Origin: Pedobacter sp. MC2016-05
Lineage (GTDB): Bacteria; Bacteroidota; Bacteroidia; Sphingobacteriales; Sphingobacteriaceae
Length of the DNA: 64,000 nt
Direction of reading: 5' to 3'
Assembly (NCBI RefSeq): GCF_026239735.1
Contig: NZ_JAPIVT010000015.1
Location: forward strand, 62,001-126,000
Each line of letters starts with the position of its first letter. The stretch's first letter is position 1. Shown here in pieces: positions 17,509 through 26,698 of the stretch. The translations under genes and the position numbers were made by a program. The notes below the pieces were generated by a model. It was not told where the DNA came from. It did not search any database and saw only the letters and a list, made by a program, of their open reading frames with translations.

Positions 17509-17518
17509 GTTGCGAGGC

Positions 17519-18745
17519 CTAATGCGCAACAACTGCTGTGTTTTCTGATGCCTGAATTTCAGTTTTGATAAACCGTTTTCCAATGAGTAAGCAGATTAAC
17601 GCAATAAATGCTGCAGCGGTCATCACCAAAGGCATAGGGATAACCGAGTGCTCGCTAAATAAACTCACCATTACAGAAGCTAGTGCGCCAAGACCCATTT
17701 GCAAAGCGCCCATAAGTGCAGATGCACTTCCCGCATTTTTGCTGAATGGCGCTAATGATAACGCTGCTGCATTTGGATTGATAAAGCCCAAGCAACATAG
17801 GAATAAAGCTATAAAACCAATGGTTGAATATAAATTTAACCAATCGTTTAAAGCAAAAATCAAGAATATTAAACTGAATACACATTGAGCTAAAAGCGCT
17901 ATCATAACAATTTTTTTGCTGGTTAACCAACGTAAACATAAACTGTTTAGTTGGCTCGAACCAATGAAGGCTACAGAAAGCAGTGCAAAGATCCACCCAT
18001 AACCAGTTTTGCTAACAGCGTAAATCTTCATGAAAACCTGTGGCGATGATGATACATAAGCAAATAGGCCCGAAAATGTAATTGAGCTGATGATTGCATA
18101 AGTGGAAAATTGCGGCTCTTTTAAAACCGTCAAGAAGCTTTTTAAAATGGGTTTCGGCTTTAAGGAATAATTTGGATCAGGTTTATAGCTTTCGGGAAGT
18201 TTGAAAATGGAGGCCAGCAATATTATTATAGCCATAAAGCCTAAAAATACGAAAACATATTTCCAACCTAATGCGGATATCAAATAGCCGCCAGCAGTTG
18301 GGGCAAGCATTGGTGAAACGGCGATCACTAACATCAGCGATGCAAACACTTTCGGACTCTCTTCAACAGAAAACAAATCGCGAACCATTGCTACTGAAGC
18401 TACTGCCGTAGCGCAACTGCCAATAGCTTGTATAAAACGCAAAACAATTAGTTGATTTACATCGGTAACGGCTAAGCATAAAAATGAGGACAAGATATAC
18501 AGAGCCAGTCCAAAAAAAAGCGGTTTTTTCCGTCCGTATTTATCCAGCAAAGGGCCATAAAGTAGCTGACCTGCAGAAATTCCGATAAAGAAACTAGATA
18601 GCGATAATGCAACTGTAGATTCGGTGCTTTTTAAATCGTTCGCAATATCGACAAAACCTGGCAAGTACATGTCAATTGAAAAGGGGCCAAGTGCCGCCAA
18701 GGAGCCTAAAATTAATATAAGATAAAAGTGCTGTTTCTTAGCCAT
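17519..18745 (-). CDS. Bcr/CflA-family drug efflux MFS transporter
   Basis: This 408-residue inner-membrane proton antiporter probably exports drugs or small metabolites. The first helices carry SLAALGPFSIDMYLPGF (residues 14-30), the hallmark of the Bcr/CflA group. The MFS motif GPLLDKYGRKKPLF lies between helices 2 and 3, and PTAGGYLISALGWKYVF in the middle. Twelve helices are expected. It converges with the TonB receptor gene, with a 10-base gap between the stops. The substrate is not predictable. Confidence 0.9.
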   Translation of the reverse strand: MAKKQHFYLILILGSLAALGPFSIDMYLPGFVDIANDLKSTESTVALSLSSFFIGISAGQLLYGPLLDKYGRKKPLFFGLALYILSSFLCLAVTDVNQLIVLRFIQAIGSCATAVASVAMVRDLFSVEESPKVFASLMLVIAVSPMLAPTAGGYLISALGWKYVFVFLGFMAIIILLASIFKLPESYKPDPNYSLKPKPILKSFLTVLKEPQFSTYAIISSITFSGLFAYVSSSPQVFMKIYAVSKTGYGWIFALLSVAFIGSSQLNSLCLRWLTSKKIVMIALLAQCVFSLIFLIFALNDWLNLYSTIGFIALFLCCLGFINPNAAALSLAPFSKNAGSASALMGALQMGLGALASVMVSLFSEHSVIPMPLVMTAAAFIALICLLIGKRFIKTEIQASENTAVVAH

Positions 18746-18890
18746 GAATATTCCGATTTTTTTGAAGTCGCAAAGATTGGTAGATTATTTTTGCAAACCT
18801 ATTTTTAAGGTCGAATGAGTGTAAAAGTCTTGGAAAAAATTACTACTTAAAAACTAAATCTCATTCGATTTATCTTTAGATTTATACGCT

Positions 18891-19661
18891 ATGACTTTTA
18901 AAACTAAAGAAAGCCGCTTACTTCTCGTTCTGGGAAGTTTTTTTGTGGCGAATGCAATATTATCAGAATTTATCGGCGTAAAATTATTTAGTGTTGAAGA
19001 AACACTGGGTTTCAAAAAATTTGATATCAATTTATTTGGTGTGCCTAACCTTTCGTTTGTAATGTCGGCGGGAGTGCTTACCTGGCCAATCATTTTTATC
19101 ATGACCGATATCATCAACGAATATTTCGGCGTAAAGCAAGTGCGGTTTCTATCTATTTTAACTTCTGTATTGATAGCTTTTGCATTTTTAGTAGTTTGGG
19201 GCTCTATGCATTTAAGCGCAGCCGATTTTTGGGTTCATCAAAATATAAACGGTGAAGATTTGAATATGAATAACGCCTTCGCTGGTATTTTCGGCCAAGG
19301 CATGTGGATTATCGTGGGCTCGATCATTGCTTTTATTGTGGGGCAGCTCGCCGATGTTTTAATATTCCATCGGATAAAAAAGATAACCGGAGAGAAGTCG
19401 CTATGGTTACGAGCTACCGGCTCAACTTTGGTTTCTCAGCTGATTGATAGTTTTGTAGTAATTTTTATTGCATTTTATTTAAACCCTCAGTATCACTATA
19501 GCTGGCAAATGGTTGCCGCAATTGGTTTGGTTAATTATACTTACAAATTTATAGTCGCTATTTTAATGACGCCCATTCTTTATATCGTTCATACCATAAT
19601 TGATGGTTATTTAGGGAAAGATTTAGCCAGAAAGCTAACTGAAATGGCTGGTAGAGGATAA
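18891..19661 (+). CDS. yhhQ: Queuosine precursor transporter (YhhQ/DUF165)
   Basis: This membrane protein imports queuosine precursors (preQ0/preQ1) used for tRNA modification. The family signature appears in ANAILSEFIGVKLF near residues 20-33, DIINEYFGVKQVRFL near 80-94 and ATGSTLVSQLIDSFVVIFIA near 178-197. Six or seven helices are visible. The 256-residue length is slightly above the E. coli protein. It is a single gene closed by a hairpin terminator shared with the convergent hom gene. No preQ riboswitch was seen upstream. Confidence 0.9.
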   Translation: MTFKTKESRLLLVLGSFFVANAILSEFIGVKLFSVEETLGFKKFDINLFGVPNLSFVMSAGVLTWPIIFIMTDIINEYFGVKQVRFLSILTSVLIAFAFLVVWGSMHLSAADFWVHQNINGEDLNMNNAFAGIFGQGMWIIVGSIIAFIVGQLADVLIFHRIKKITGEKSLWLRATGSTLVSQLIDSFVVIFIAFYLNPQYHYSWQMVAAIGLVNYTYKFIVAILMTPILYIVHTIIDGYLGKDLARKLTEMAGRG

Positions 19662-19682
19662 AGGTTAAATCGAGATAACGCA

Positions 19683-19707
19683 AAAGGTCGGAATCGCTCC
19701 GACCTTT
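19683..19707. terminator. Terminator between yhhQ and hom
   Basis: A perfect 10-base stem, AAAGGTCGGA / TCCGACCTTT with a 5-base loop, lies between convergent genes. Confidence 0.8.
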
Positions 19708-19752
19708 ATACTTAACAACAAAACAAATAAAAAAATTAACCTTAAAAATTTC

Positions 19753-20997
19753 TTATATCGACACTAGTTCCTGTGCGAAGACATCTGCAGCAACCTGTTC
19801 CTGTTTGTAAATCTGCCTACCCGTATAGGCCACAAAAACATTTTTATCTAGTAGAAGATCACGATTACTTATTAAATTTTCCAATTTAACCGTCCCGATT
19901 ACGTATTTGTACTCACTGGCAGAATAACGCTCGCTAATATTATCGAATTCCAGTAAACTGATTAAATCTTCATCAGCATAACGCAAATAAATTTCCAGTA
20001 AAATATCTTCAGTATGTTTTACACCATTTTCTGAGTGATATTTTTTGTACTCATAGCGATAATCGTAACGTAGGGCAGCAATATCAGAAAGTACGGCAGC
20101 ACCTGTTGGGTGGCCACCTGCACCTTTGCCAAAGAAAAATTGCTTATCAGCAAAAGCCGCTTGAACCGTTACCGCATTGTATTCATTCTCTACATTATAT
20201 AAGAAATCGTCTTTAGCAACCAATTTTGGCAATACGTAGGTTACAATATCTTTTGTGTTTACTTTTCTCGCTGTTGGAACCAGTTTAATTTTGAAGTTTT
20301 TTTCACGGGCATATTTAATGTCGTAATGAGACAGGTTTTGAATACCAATGTTCAATATCGCATCAGGATTTACGAACAGGCCGTAAGCATGTGCTGTTGC
20401 AATGGCTAATTTGTATTTTGGGTCGTATCCACCAACATCCAGAATCGGGTCAGTTTCTGCAAAACCTAAGTCTTGCGCTTCTTTTAGTGCAGAATCATAA
20501 CTCTGATTTTCGTTAAAAATTTTCGATAGAATATAATTCGACGAACCATTGAAAATTCCGCTCAGGGCATGGAAAAGTTCATTATCATAGTATTCTTCCA
20601 GGTTTCGGATGATTGGAATACTTCCACAAACTGCGCCTTCGTAAAGTAGCGATGTTCCATGTTGCTGTTGTAGATCTACTAACTCCTTCAAGTGCGTAGC
20701 GATCATCTTTTTATTTGCTGAAACGACGTTTTTACCATTTTTTAATGCCGCAGTCACAATTTCGTAAGCCGCATCAGCATCATTTATCAACTCTACAATC
20801 GTGTTGATTTCGGAATTATTCAGAATATCATTTTTATCCGTTGTAAATAGTTCTTTATTGAGGGTACGTTTCTTTCTTGGGTCTTTAATCGCTATTTTAA
20901 TGATTTCAAGGTTGAGGTTTTGGCTTTGGATGATGTCCAATAAACCTTGTCCAACAACTCCGAAACCAAATAATCCTATTTTTAAATTCTTGCTCAT
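19753..20997 (-). CDS. hom: Homoserine dehydrogenase
   Basis: This enzyme reduces aspartate semialdehyde to homoserine, the branch point to threonine and methionine. It has an N-terminal NAD(P) fold (KIGLFGFGVVGQGLLDI), the conserved NVVSANKKMIA, and catalytic-domain segments EGAVCGSIPIIRNLE, GIFNGSSNYILSK and FAETDPILDVGGYD. It is monofunctional with no aspartokinase domain fused. The last 80 or so residues are less typical. It is the last gene of a leftward metY-metX-hom series. A 205-base gap with an inverted repeat precedes it, so it may be only partly co-transcribed. Confidence 0.93.
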   Translation of the reverse strand: MSKNLKIGLFGFGVVGQGLLDIIQSQNLNLEIIKIAIKDPRKKRTLNKELFTTDKNDILNNSEINTIVELINDADAAYEIVTAALKNGKNVVSANKKMIATHLKELVDLQQQHGTSLLYEGAVCGSIPIIRNLEEYYDNELFHALSGIFNGSSNYILSKIFNENQSYDSALKEAQDLGFAETDPILDVGGYDPKYKLAIATAHAYGLFVNPDAILNIGIQNLSHYDIKYAREKNFKIKLVPTARKVNTKDIVTYVLPKLVAKDDFLYNVENEYNAVTVQAAFADKQFFFGKGAGGHPTGAAVLSDIAALRYDYRYEYKKYHSENGVKHTEDILLEIYLRYADEDLISLLEFDNISERYSASEYKYVIGTVKLENLISNRDLLLDKNVFVAYTGRQIYKQEQVAADVFAQELVSI

Positions 20998-21079
20998 GAT
21001 GTTTTATCGTATCAAGTAGCAGATCAAGCATCATGACAGAACGCTTGAGTGTTTGCTATCAATTGTTTTTAATATTTTT

Positions 21080-21132
21080 CGCCACGGAAACTCGGATTTA
21101 CACTGAATTAGGTACCCTAGTTTTCCGTGGCT
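21080..21132. repeat. Inverted repeat related to the 14.9-15.1 kb element
   Basis: GCCACGGAAACTCGG and TTTTCCGTGGC face each other. In reverse complement this matches CCGTGTTTCCGTGGC of the element at 14911-15058. It lies between metX and hom and could act as a weak transcription attenuator. Confidence 0.55.
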
Positions 21133-21202
21133 GGTTAACTATTTCTATGTTTTTAACCTTGGGTTTTGCCTCAAACCTTTCGCCGTTCATGCTTCCACCT
21201 GA

Positions 21203-22261
21203 TTAGGCTGTATGCTGCAGCTTGATAATCTTTTTGTTTCTGCTCTCTTTAATGAAATTTCCGATGATATTTGTTAATGCATTTGTTTCAATCAGGAAGC
21301 CATCATGACCATATTCAGAATGAATGGAGGCAAATTCCGCATCGTTAATATGATCAGCTAAAAATTTCTGCTCTGAAATTGGGAACAGGAAGTCATTTTC
21401 AATTCCAATAACCAAAGTATTTGCTTTAATCAGTTTCAAAGCCTCTGCAATTGATTTACGGTTGCGACCAACATTGTGGCTATCCATCGCTTTAGTTAAA
21501 TAATAATAACTATAAGCATTAAAACGGTTTATCAATTTCTCTCCCTGATAATTTTGGTATGATGAAGCCCTAAAATTATCCGTTTTATCGTTTACGCTTT
21601 CTACTTGCGTATTCCCATAGGCATGGTAAGTTCTATAGCTTAAAAGCGCAATGCTACGAGCCGTTTTAAGTCCTTTACTACCCCCATCTGGCTGGTTGGC
21701 GTAAAAAGTTCTATCGGTGGTAATCGCCAAACGCTGACTTTCATTAAAAGCAATTCCCCACGGAGAATGAACTGCATTTGTAGCGACCAAAATAAGATTT
21801 TCAATTCTGTTCGCCTCAATTATTCCCCATTCTACTGCCTGCTGACCGCCTAGAGAACCGCCAATTAATAATTTGATGTTTCCAATTCCTAAATGATCGG
21901 CCAATAGTTGGTGAGCAGATACAAAATCGCGGATAGTAAATTGCGGGAAAGATAGATAATAAGGTAAGCCGTTTACAGGATTAGTACTTAAAGGATTGGT
22001 TGTTCCGTAGTTCGAACCCAAAACATTCGCACAAACGATATAATGTTCTTCCGGATTAAACAAAGCATTTTGCCCAAATAAACCTTCCCACCACTCGAAA
22101 ACATCGGCATTCGCGGTTAAAGCATGACAAACCCAAATTACATTGTCTTTATTGGCATTTAACTTTCCATAAGTTTGATAAGCGATTTGCAGGTTGCGGA
22201 TTTTCTTTCCGTTTTCTAGTTTGAATTGTTTAGGATAACTATATGTTGATGACGTGCTCAT
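21203..22261 (-). CDS. metX: Homoserine O-acetyltransferase
   Basis: This enzyme acetylates homoserine with acetyl-CoA, the first committed step of methionine synthesis. The 352-residue alpha/beta hydrolase has the nucleophile elbow GGSLGGQQAVEWG with Ser136, the substrate motif VCHALTANADVFEWW, and C-terminal catalytic Asp and His in ENDFLFP and YGHDGFL. No CBS domains are attached. It starts 36 bases after metY and is probably in the same SAM-riboswitch-controlled message. Acetyl rather than succinyl use is inferred from the MetX family. Confidence 0.95.
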   Translation of the reverse strand: MSTSSTYSYPKQFKLENGKKIRNLQIAYQTYGKLNANKDNVIWVCHALTANADVFEWWEGLFGQNALFNPEEHYIVCANVLGSNYGTTNPLSTNPVNGLPYYLSFPQFTIRDFVSAHQLLADHLGIGNIKLLIGGSLGGQQAVEWGIIEANRIENLILVATNAVHSPWGIAFNESQRLAITTDRTFYANQPDGGSKGLKTARSIALLSYRTYHAYGNTQVESVNDKTDNFRASSYQNYQGEKLINRFNAYSYYYLTKAMDSHNVGRNRKSIAEALKLIKANTLVIGIENDFLFPISEQKFLADHINDAEFASIHSEYGHDGFLIETNALTNIIGNFIKESRNKKIIKLQHTA

Positions 22262-22296
22262 TATAAGATTGTAAAATGCGGTAACTAAAATCTGGT

Positions 22297-23628
22297 TTAA
22301 GCTTGTAAACTTTCAGCAGTTGCTTGGGCGCTGATCGTAGCAAATGCCTGCTCAAAATCTGCTTTGATATCGTCGATATGCTCGATACCTACTGAAACCC
22401 TCAACGCATTTGGTTTTACACCTGCTGCTAATTGCTCTGCTTCACTTAATTGTTGGTGTGTAGTTGCTGATGGCTGAATAATTAAAGTTTTGGCATCGCC
22501 GACATTTGCCAGGTGAGAAACCAGCTTTAAATTATCGATAACTTGAGTCGCGTTTTCCTTTGTGCCGTTTAACTCGAAAGATAACACACCGCCAAAACCA
22601 TTGCTTAAGTATTTTTTTGCCAAATTGTTATATTTACTGCTCGCTAAACCTGGATAATGAACTTCTTTAACAAGCGGATGATTTTCTAACCAGGTGGCCA
22701 ACTCCAAAGCATTATCAACATGGCGTTGTACACGAAGGGATAAAGTTTCTAAACCTTGCAATAAAAGGAATGAATTGAAAGGCGAAAGGGCAGGACCCAA
22801 ATCTCTTAAACCCTCAACCCGAGCACGAATAATGAATTGAATGTTACCAAATGGTCCAGCGATGCCAAAAACATCATTAAAAACCAATCCATGATAACCT
22901 TCAGATGGTTCGGTGAACTGAGGGAATTTTCCATTGCCCCAATTATAATTTCCACCATCAACAATTACGCCTCCGATGCTGGTTCCATGTCCGCCAATCC
23001 ATTTTGTTGCCGATTCTACCACGATATTAGCGCCCTGTTCCAAAGGTTTAAATAAATATCCTCCTGCACCAAAAGTATTGTCCACTATAAAAGGAAGATC
23101 GTATTTCTTCGCTATTGCTGCAATCTTCTCAAAGTCAGGAATGCTGAAAGCAGGATTTCCAATCGTTTCTAAATAGATAGCTTTTGTTTTCTCTGTTATC
23201 TTTTGCTCGAACTCTTCTGGCACATCTGGACTTGCAAAATCTACATGGATACCTAGGCGCTTGAAAGCCACCTTAAATTGATTGTAAGTTCCGCCGTAAA
23301 TATGTGATGAGGAAATAATGCTATCTCCCGCCTCTAAAATATTATGCAATGCAATAAACTGCGCCGCCTGACCAGATGCTGTGGCTAAAGCTGCAACTCC
23401 ACCTTCCAATGCCGCGATTCTTTTTTCAAAAACGTCAGTCGTTGGGTTCATTAAACGCGTATAGATATTGCCAAATTCTTTTAATGCGAAAAGATTAGCA
23501 CCATGTTCGGCATTTTTAAATCCATAAGAGGTAGTTTGGTAAATTGGAACTGCTCTTGATCCTGTGGTTGGGTCTATTTCTTGGCCAGCGTGTAACTGTA
23601 GTGTTTCAAATTTATATGAAGTTGACAT
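22297..23628 (-). CDS. metY: O-acetylhomoserine sulfhydrylase (aminocarboxypropyltransferase)
   Basis: This PLP enzyme makes homocysteine directly from O-acetylhomoserine and sulfide. The 443-residue product shows the Cys/Met metabolism fold: VPIYQTTSYGF, TRLMNPTTDVFEKRIAALEG, VDNTFGAGGYLFKPLEQGA and the PLP lysine K209 in ESATKWIGGHG. The start MSTSYKFETLQLHAGQ at 23628 matches the family. An in-frame start 15 codons earlier is less likely. A SAM-I riboswitch lies about 300 bases upstream on the same strand. It is the first gene of the metY-metX(-hom) unit. Confidence 0.95.
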   Translation of the reverse strand: MSTSYKFETLQLHAGQEIDPTTGSRAVPIYQTTSYGFKNAEHGANLFALKEFGNIYTRLMNPTTDVFEKRIAALEGGVAALATASGQAAQFIALHNILEAGDSIISSSHIYGGTYNQFKVAFKRLGIHVDFASPDVPEEFEQKITEKTKAIYLETIGNPAFSIPDFEKIAAIAKKYDLPFIVDNTFGAGGYLFKPLEQGANIVVESATKWIGGHGTSIGGVIVDGGNYNWGNGKFPQFTEPSEGYHGLVFNDVFGIAGPFGNIQFIIRARVEGLRDLGPALSPFNSFLLLQGLETLSLRVQRHVDNALELATWLENHPLVKEVHYPGLASSKYNNLAKKYLSNGFGGVLSFELNGTKENATQVIDNLKLVSHLANVGDAKTLIIQPSATTHQQLSEAEQLAAGVKPNALRVSVGIEHIDDIKADFEQAFATISAQATAESLQA

Positions 23629-23784
23629 AATTTCTAAATGAGTGATTAAATGAATGTTGAATATTGATTTCAAGCTTATGGTTATAAAATTTTATCACCA
23701 TAAATCAAGATAATTTTGTAGGGCGTATCCCGATCTATCGGGACCTTCCAATTTGAAAAAGAAACAAAGGAGGAAGATTTTTAA

Positions 23785-23815
23785 ATTACTGTATGCAACA
23801 GCACATACAAGTAAT
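23785..23815 (-). promoter_or_regulatory. Hairpin in the metY leader, possible riboswitch expression platform
   Basis: ATTACTGTATG and CATACAAGTAAT pair with one bulge, between the SAM-I aptamer and metY. On the minus strand it is followed by only a weak T run, so it may or may not be the terminator of the switch. A separate small palindrome TCCCGATCTATCGGGA (23728-23743) lies nearer the gene. Confidence 0.35.
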
Positions 23816-23932
23816 CGCCTGCATATCACAACAAATCAATAAAATAGAAGAATTTTCTACCTTTTTGAGGTTTAGCCTAAGTTCGCTTTGCGATTGAAGA
23901 TTTAATATTTTCATCAGTTCTAATTTATATCT

Positions 23933-24031
23933 CCAAATAACACCCTGTTACTTGGTCAGGAATTGGCACCTTCTCTTTCTGAGGGTTGCCAGTGGGTCAC
24001 GGAGCCAGTCTCTCGCCACTTCTTTATAAAT
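23933..24031 (-). promoter_or_regulatory. SAM-I riboswitch controlling metY-metX
   Basis: The minus strand carries the SAM-I (S-box) aptamer core: GAGAGACTGGCTCC, then CACTGGCAACC, then AAGGTGCCAATTCC. Outer P1 pairs ATTTATA (24025-24031) with TATAAAT (23933-23939). When S-adenosylmethionine is plentiful it should lower expression of the downstream methionine genes. The choice between transcription termination and translation control is not clear from the leader. Confidence 0.92.
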
Positions 24032-24108
24032 CAATCCGATTAAAGATTGACTTTTATTTAGTTGTCTACCAAATAATATTTCAAATGTCTGAATTAATTT
24101 CGAAACAA

Positions 24109-24136
24109 CAAAATTAAATTCTGATAATTTATCAAG
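24109..24136 (-). promoter_or_regulatory. Possible promoter of the riboswitch-metY transcript
   Basis: On the minus strand CTTG (24133-24136), 16 bases, then TAATTTTG (24109-24116) approximate the Bacteroidota consensus, about 75 bases before the aptamer. The spacer is shorter than usual. Confidence 0.4.
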
Positions 24137-24200
24137 TACTTGTAAATCAATTTCGTATTTTTAGTTTGAAATCATAAAATGAACTTAACCTTAAAAATTT

Positions 24201-24208
24201 TATGTTTG
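24201..24208 (+). promoter_or_regulatory. -7 box of the secreted-protein gene at 24225
   Basis: TATGTTTG matches TAnnTTTG exactly, with transcription expected near 24214. No good -33 box sits at the usual distance. Confidence 0.4.
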
Positions 24209-24224
24209 TGATACCTATCTAATC

Positions 24225-25232
24225 ATGATGAAAAAAATAAAATCTATTTCCTTGGTACTACTAATTGCAATATCAGGATTAACAGCTCAAGCACAATTCG
24301 GGGGATTAAAAGACAAACTATTAAAAGTTGGAACTGCTCAAGGTGCTAAAGCTCTTGGTGTTGATAAATTTTTAAAGCAACCCGCTGCCATTACTACAGC
24401 ATTTGAAGATGTAAACCGGGAGGGTGAAAAAATGCCAGATTTTAATGCCAAGGCAAAATTTCAGCCGCTATATTTATTGCCTAAAAACCCCGATGGAGGT
24501 TTCGTTTTATGTGAGGGTTTTTATGAAATGACGAATAAGAGCTACTGTTTAAAAGCTGGAACTTTTGCGCCCTCGAAAGGGGATGGCTACATGTTTGCGC
24601 CTGTTTTAGGTCCGAAAGAAGAGATTGTGGTTTCAATTTTAAAGAGCGCCGAGAAACATCCAGAGGTGGAACAGCATGATATTCAGATTTTGCTTTGGAC
24701 GATTATTGCCAGAACAAAATTTGCAGATTATGCAGGAACAGTAAAGCTAACAGCATTGAAACTTTTAACACCGAAACAATTAACCCAACTGGAAGGCGGT
24801 GCCTTAGGTATTTTACCTTTCGATGTGATGGAAAAAGCTAAAGATCAGCTTCCCTCAGGAATTAAAGCGGTTTTCGAGGCTGAAAACAATATCCGTCAAC
24901 TGGTTTCTTCTGGCAACTATACCTATGCCGATATGGAAAAATACGCCATTATTGCAGGTATGGCACCACCAAGAGCCGATGTGCCAAGTGGGATTTGGAC
25001 CAAACACCCTGATGGTTATTACGTTCGCTATTTTCCATCTGGTTATTCGGTTACTAAAGTTCAGGTTTATGTGCCGAAAGAATTGCTGGCGAATGGAAAC
25101 AAAATTGTTTATGATGCTGCAGGCGATATTGCTTGTCCTGCTAATACAGGTTCTCAGCGATTGGCACAAACAAATGAGCCATTAAACGCAAATTACTCCG
25201 CAAAATTGGTAACGGTTTGTAATCCTAAATAG
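24225..25232 (+). CDS. Secreted or periplasmic protein of unknown function
   Basis: The 335-residue protein opens with a clear signal peptide (KKIKSISLVLLIAISGLTAQ, cleavage after AQA). The mature part is globular with no membrane helix. Conserved-looking stretches are GGFVLCEGFYEMTNKSYCLK, EQHDIQILLWTIIARTKF and GYYVRYFPSGYSVTKVQVYV. Its few cysteines could form disulfides. I recognise no domain. It diverges from the methionine transcript and stands alone, so context does not suggest a role. Confidence 0.7.
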   Translation: MMKKIKSISLVLLIAISGLTAQAQFGGLKDKLLKVGTAQGAKALGVDKFLKQPAAITTAFEDVNREGEKMPDFNAKAKFQPLYLLPKNPDGGFVLCEGFYEMTNKSYCLKAGTFAPSKGDGYMFAPVLGPKEEIVVSILKSAEKHPEVEQHDIQILLWTIIARTKFADYAGTVKLTALKLLTPKQLTQLEGGALGILPFDVMEKAKDQLPSGIKAVFEAENNIRQLVSSGNYTYADMEKYAIIAGMAPPRADVPSGIWTKHPDGYYVRYFPSGYSVTKVQVYVPKELLANGNKIVYDAAGDIACPANTGSQRLAQTNEPLNANYSAKLVTVCNPK

Positions 25233-25379
25233 ATTTTGAAAATGAGCGGGATTGTAATTCTTATCGATTTGCAGCCCCGCTTTTTGCTCTAGCCCCGATG
25301 AAAAAATCTGGGGGCTGCCGCTACAATCGTGTTTAATAACAAAGGATTGTCCGCATGCCCTTTTCTGGCGTTCGTATGT

Positions 25380-25452
25380 GAGAGGCAATAAGCAATCTTA
25401 TGTCATTTGCTATAACCCATAGTTTAAGATTGCTTCGTGCCTCGCAATGACG
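25380..25452. repeat. Dispersed repeat family A, copy 3
   Basis: The core GATTGCTTCGTGCCTCGCAATGACG is at 25428-25452. An inverted partner, GAGGCAATAAGCAATCTT near 25383, makes an imperfect palindrome. It lies between convergent genes. Confidence 0.7.
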
Positions 25453-25459
25453 GGCTAAA

Positions 25460-26575
25460 TTACCCCAATGCTTGTTCTAAATCAGCAATAATATCATCCA
25501 CGTGCTCCAAGCCAACGGAAATTCTTAAAAGATTTTTTGGGGTTTTACTGTCTGGCCCCTCAACTGAATAACGGTGTTCAATTAAACTTTCTACACCACC
25601 TAAGCTCGTTGCCTGCGCAAATAACTTTACTTTATTAACCACTCTGCTAGTTTCTTCCACATCACTTTTAACTAGGAACGACATCATTCCGCCAAAATCT
25701 TTCATTTGTTTTTTTGCAATTTCGTGTTGAGGGTGCGTTTCTAGTCCAGGGAAGAAGACTGCCTCTACCTTTGGATGATTAACCAAATATTGCGCAACTA
25801 GTTTCCCGTTTTCGCAATGACCTTTCATGCGGTAAGCCAAGGTTTTTATACTTCTACAGAGTAGGTAACAATCAAACGGCGAAGGGACCGCCCCACCGGT
25901 TTGCTGTATGTTTTTGATTCTTTCCCAAAGCTCGTCTTTTTTGGCGGTTACCAAAATTCCACCTAAAACATCGCTGTGGCCACCCAAATATTTGGTGCTG
26001 CTATGCATCACAATATCAGCCCCTAATAAAATTGGATTCTGTAAAACAGGAGAGGCGAAGGTGCTATCGCAAGCGAAAGTAATGTTGTTTTGCTTTGCAA
26101 TTTTCCCAATTTCTTCGATGTCTGTAATCTTTAATAATGGGTTTGATGGTGTTTCAATCCAGATTAATTTGGTGTTTGATTTTATACTCGATTTAATTAA
26201 TTCCAAATCTGTTTGGTCAACAAAATCGAATTCTAAAACTTCGTTAAATATGGTTAGAAGCTGCTTTTTTATTCCCCAATACATATCATCAGGAGCGATA
26301 ATATGGCTACCAGGTTTTAATGCCTGGAACAAACTCATTCCACAATTATTTCCAGAAGCAAAAGCCGCCGCATCTTCTCCGTATTCTAATTTAGCTACAG
26401 TGTTTTCTAAAGCAGACCTGTTTGGGTTGCTCACGCGACTATACATGTGTCCACCCGGATAACCTCCATGCTCATCACGAAAAAAAGTTGTTGATAAATT
26501 TATGGGCGGCGTAACATCGCCAGTAGCATTTTTAATAAGATTAGAGGCGTGAATAGCAAGGGTTTCTGGCTTCAT
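25460..26575 (-). CDS. Trans-sulfuration PLP enzyme (cystathionine gamma-synthase/lyase type)
   Basis: This enzyme joins or splits cystathionine in methionine/cysteine exchange. The 371-residue product has YSRVSNPNRSALENTVAKLE, ACDSTFASPVLQNPILLGAD, the PLP lysine K195 in HSSTKYLGGHSDVLGG, and the C-terminal substrate motif SLGGVESLIEHRYSVEGP. The last motif reads HRYS where many family members have HPAS/THAS, so synthase versus lyase is not decided. I chose ATG 26575, since the family starts near MKPETLAIHA. It is unlinked to the riboswitch unit and has no aptamer of its own. Confidence 0.88.
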   Translation of the reverse strand: MKPETLAIHASNLIKNATGDVTPPINLSTTFFRDEHGGYPGGHMYSRVSNPNRSALENTVAKLEYGEDAAAFASGNNCGMSLFQALKPGSHIIAPDDMYWGIKKQLLTIFNEVLEFDFVDQTDLELIKSSIKSNTKLIWIETPSNPLLKITDIEEIGKIAKQNNITFACDSTFASPVLQNPILLGADIVMHSSTKYLGGHSDVLGGILVTAKKDELWERIKNIQQTGGAVPSPFDCYLLCRSIKTLAYRMKGHCENGKLVAQYLVNHPKVEAVFFPGLETHPQHEIAKKQMKDFGGMMSFLVKSDVEETSRVVNKVKLFAQATSLGGVESLIEHRYSVEGPDSKTPKNLLRISVGLEHVDDIIADLEQALG

Positions 26576-26698
26576 GATGATATGATTTTTATGCAAGTTA
26601 ATCGCAACGCAATTTAATAATTTGGCGCTAATTTAAGGTTCGTAATTGTTTTGGCAAGATTTATGTAATCAGTTTCGCGAAAATTAATTTAAACTGAA

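Noticed and set aside
18746..18890. A preQ1 riboswitch before the queuosine transporter
   Set aside because: The short leader shows no preQ1 aptamer core that I can recognise.
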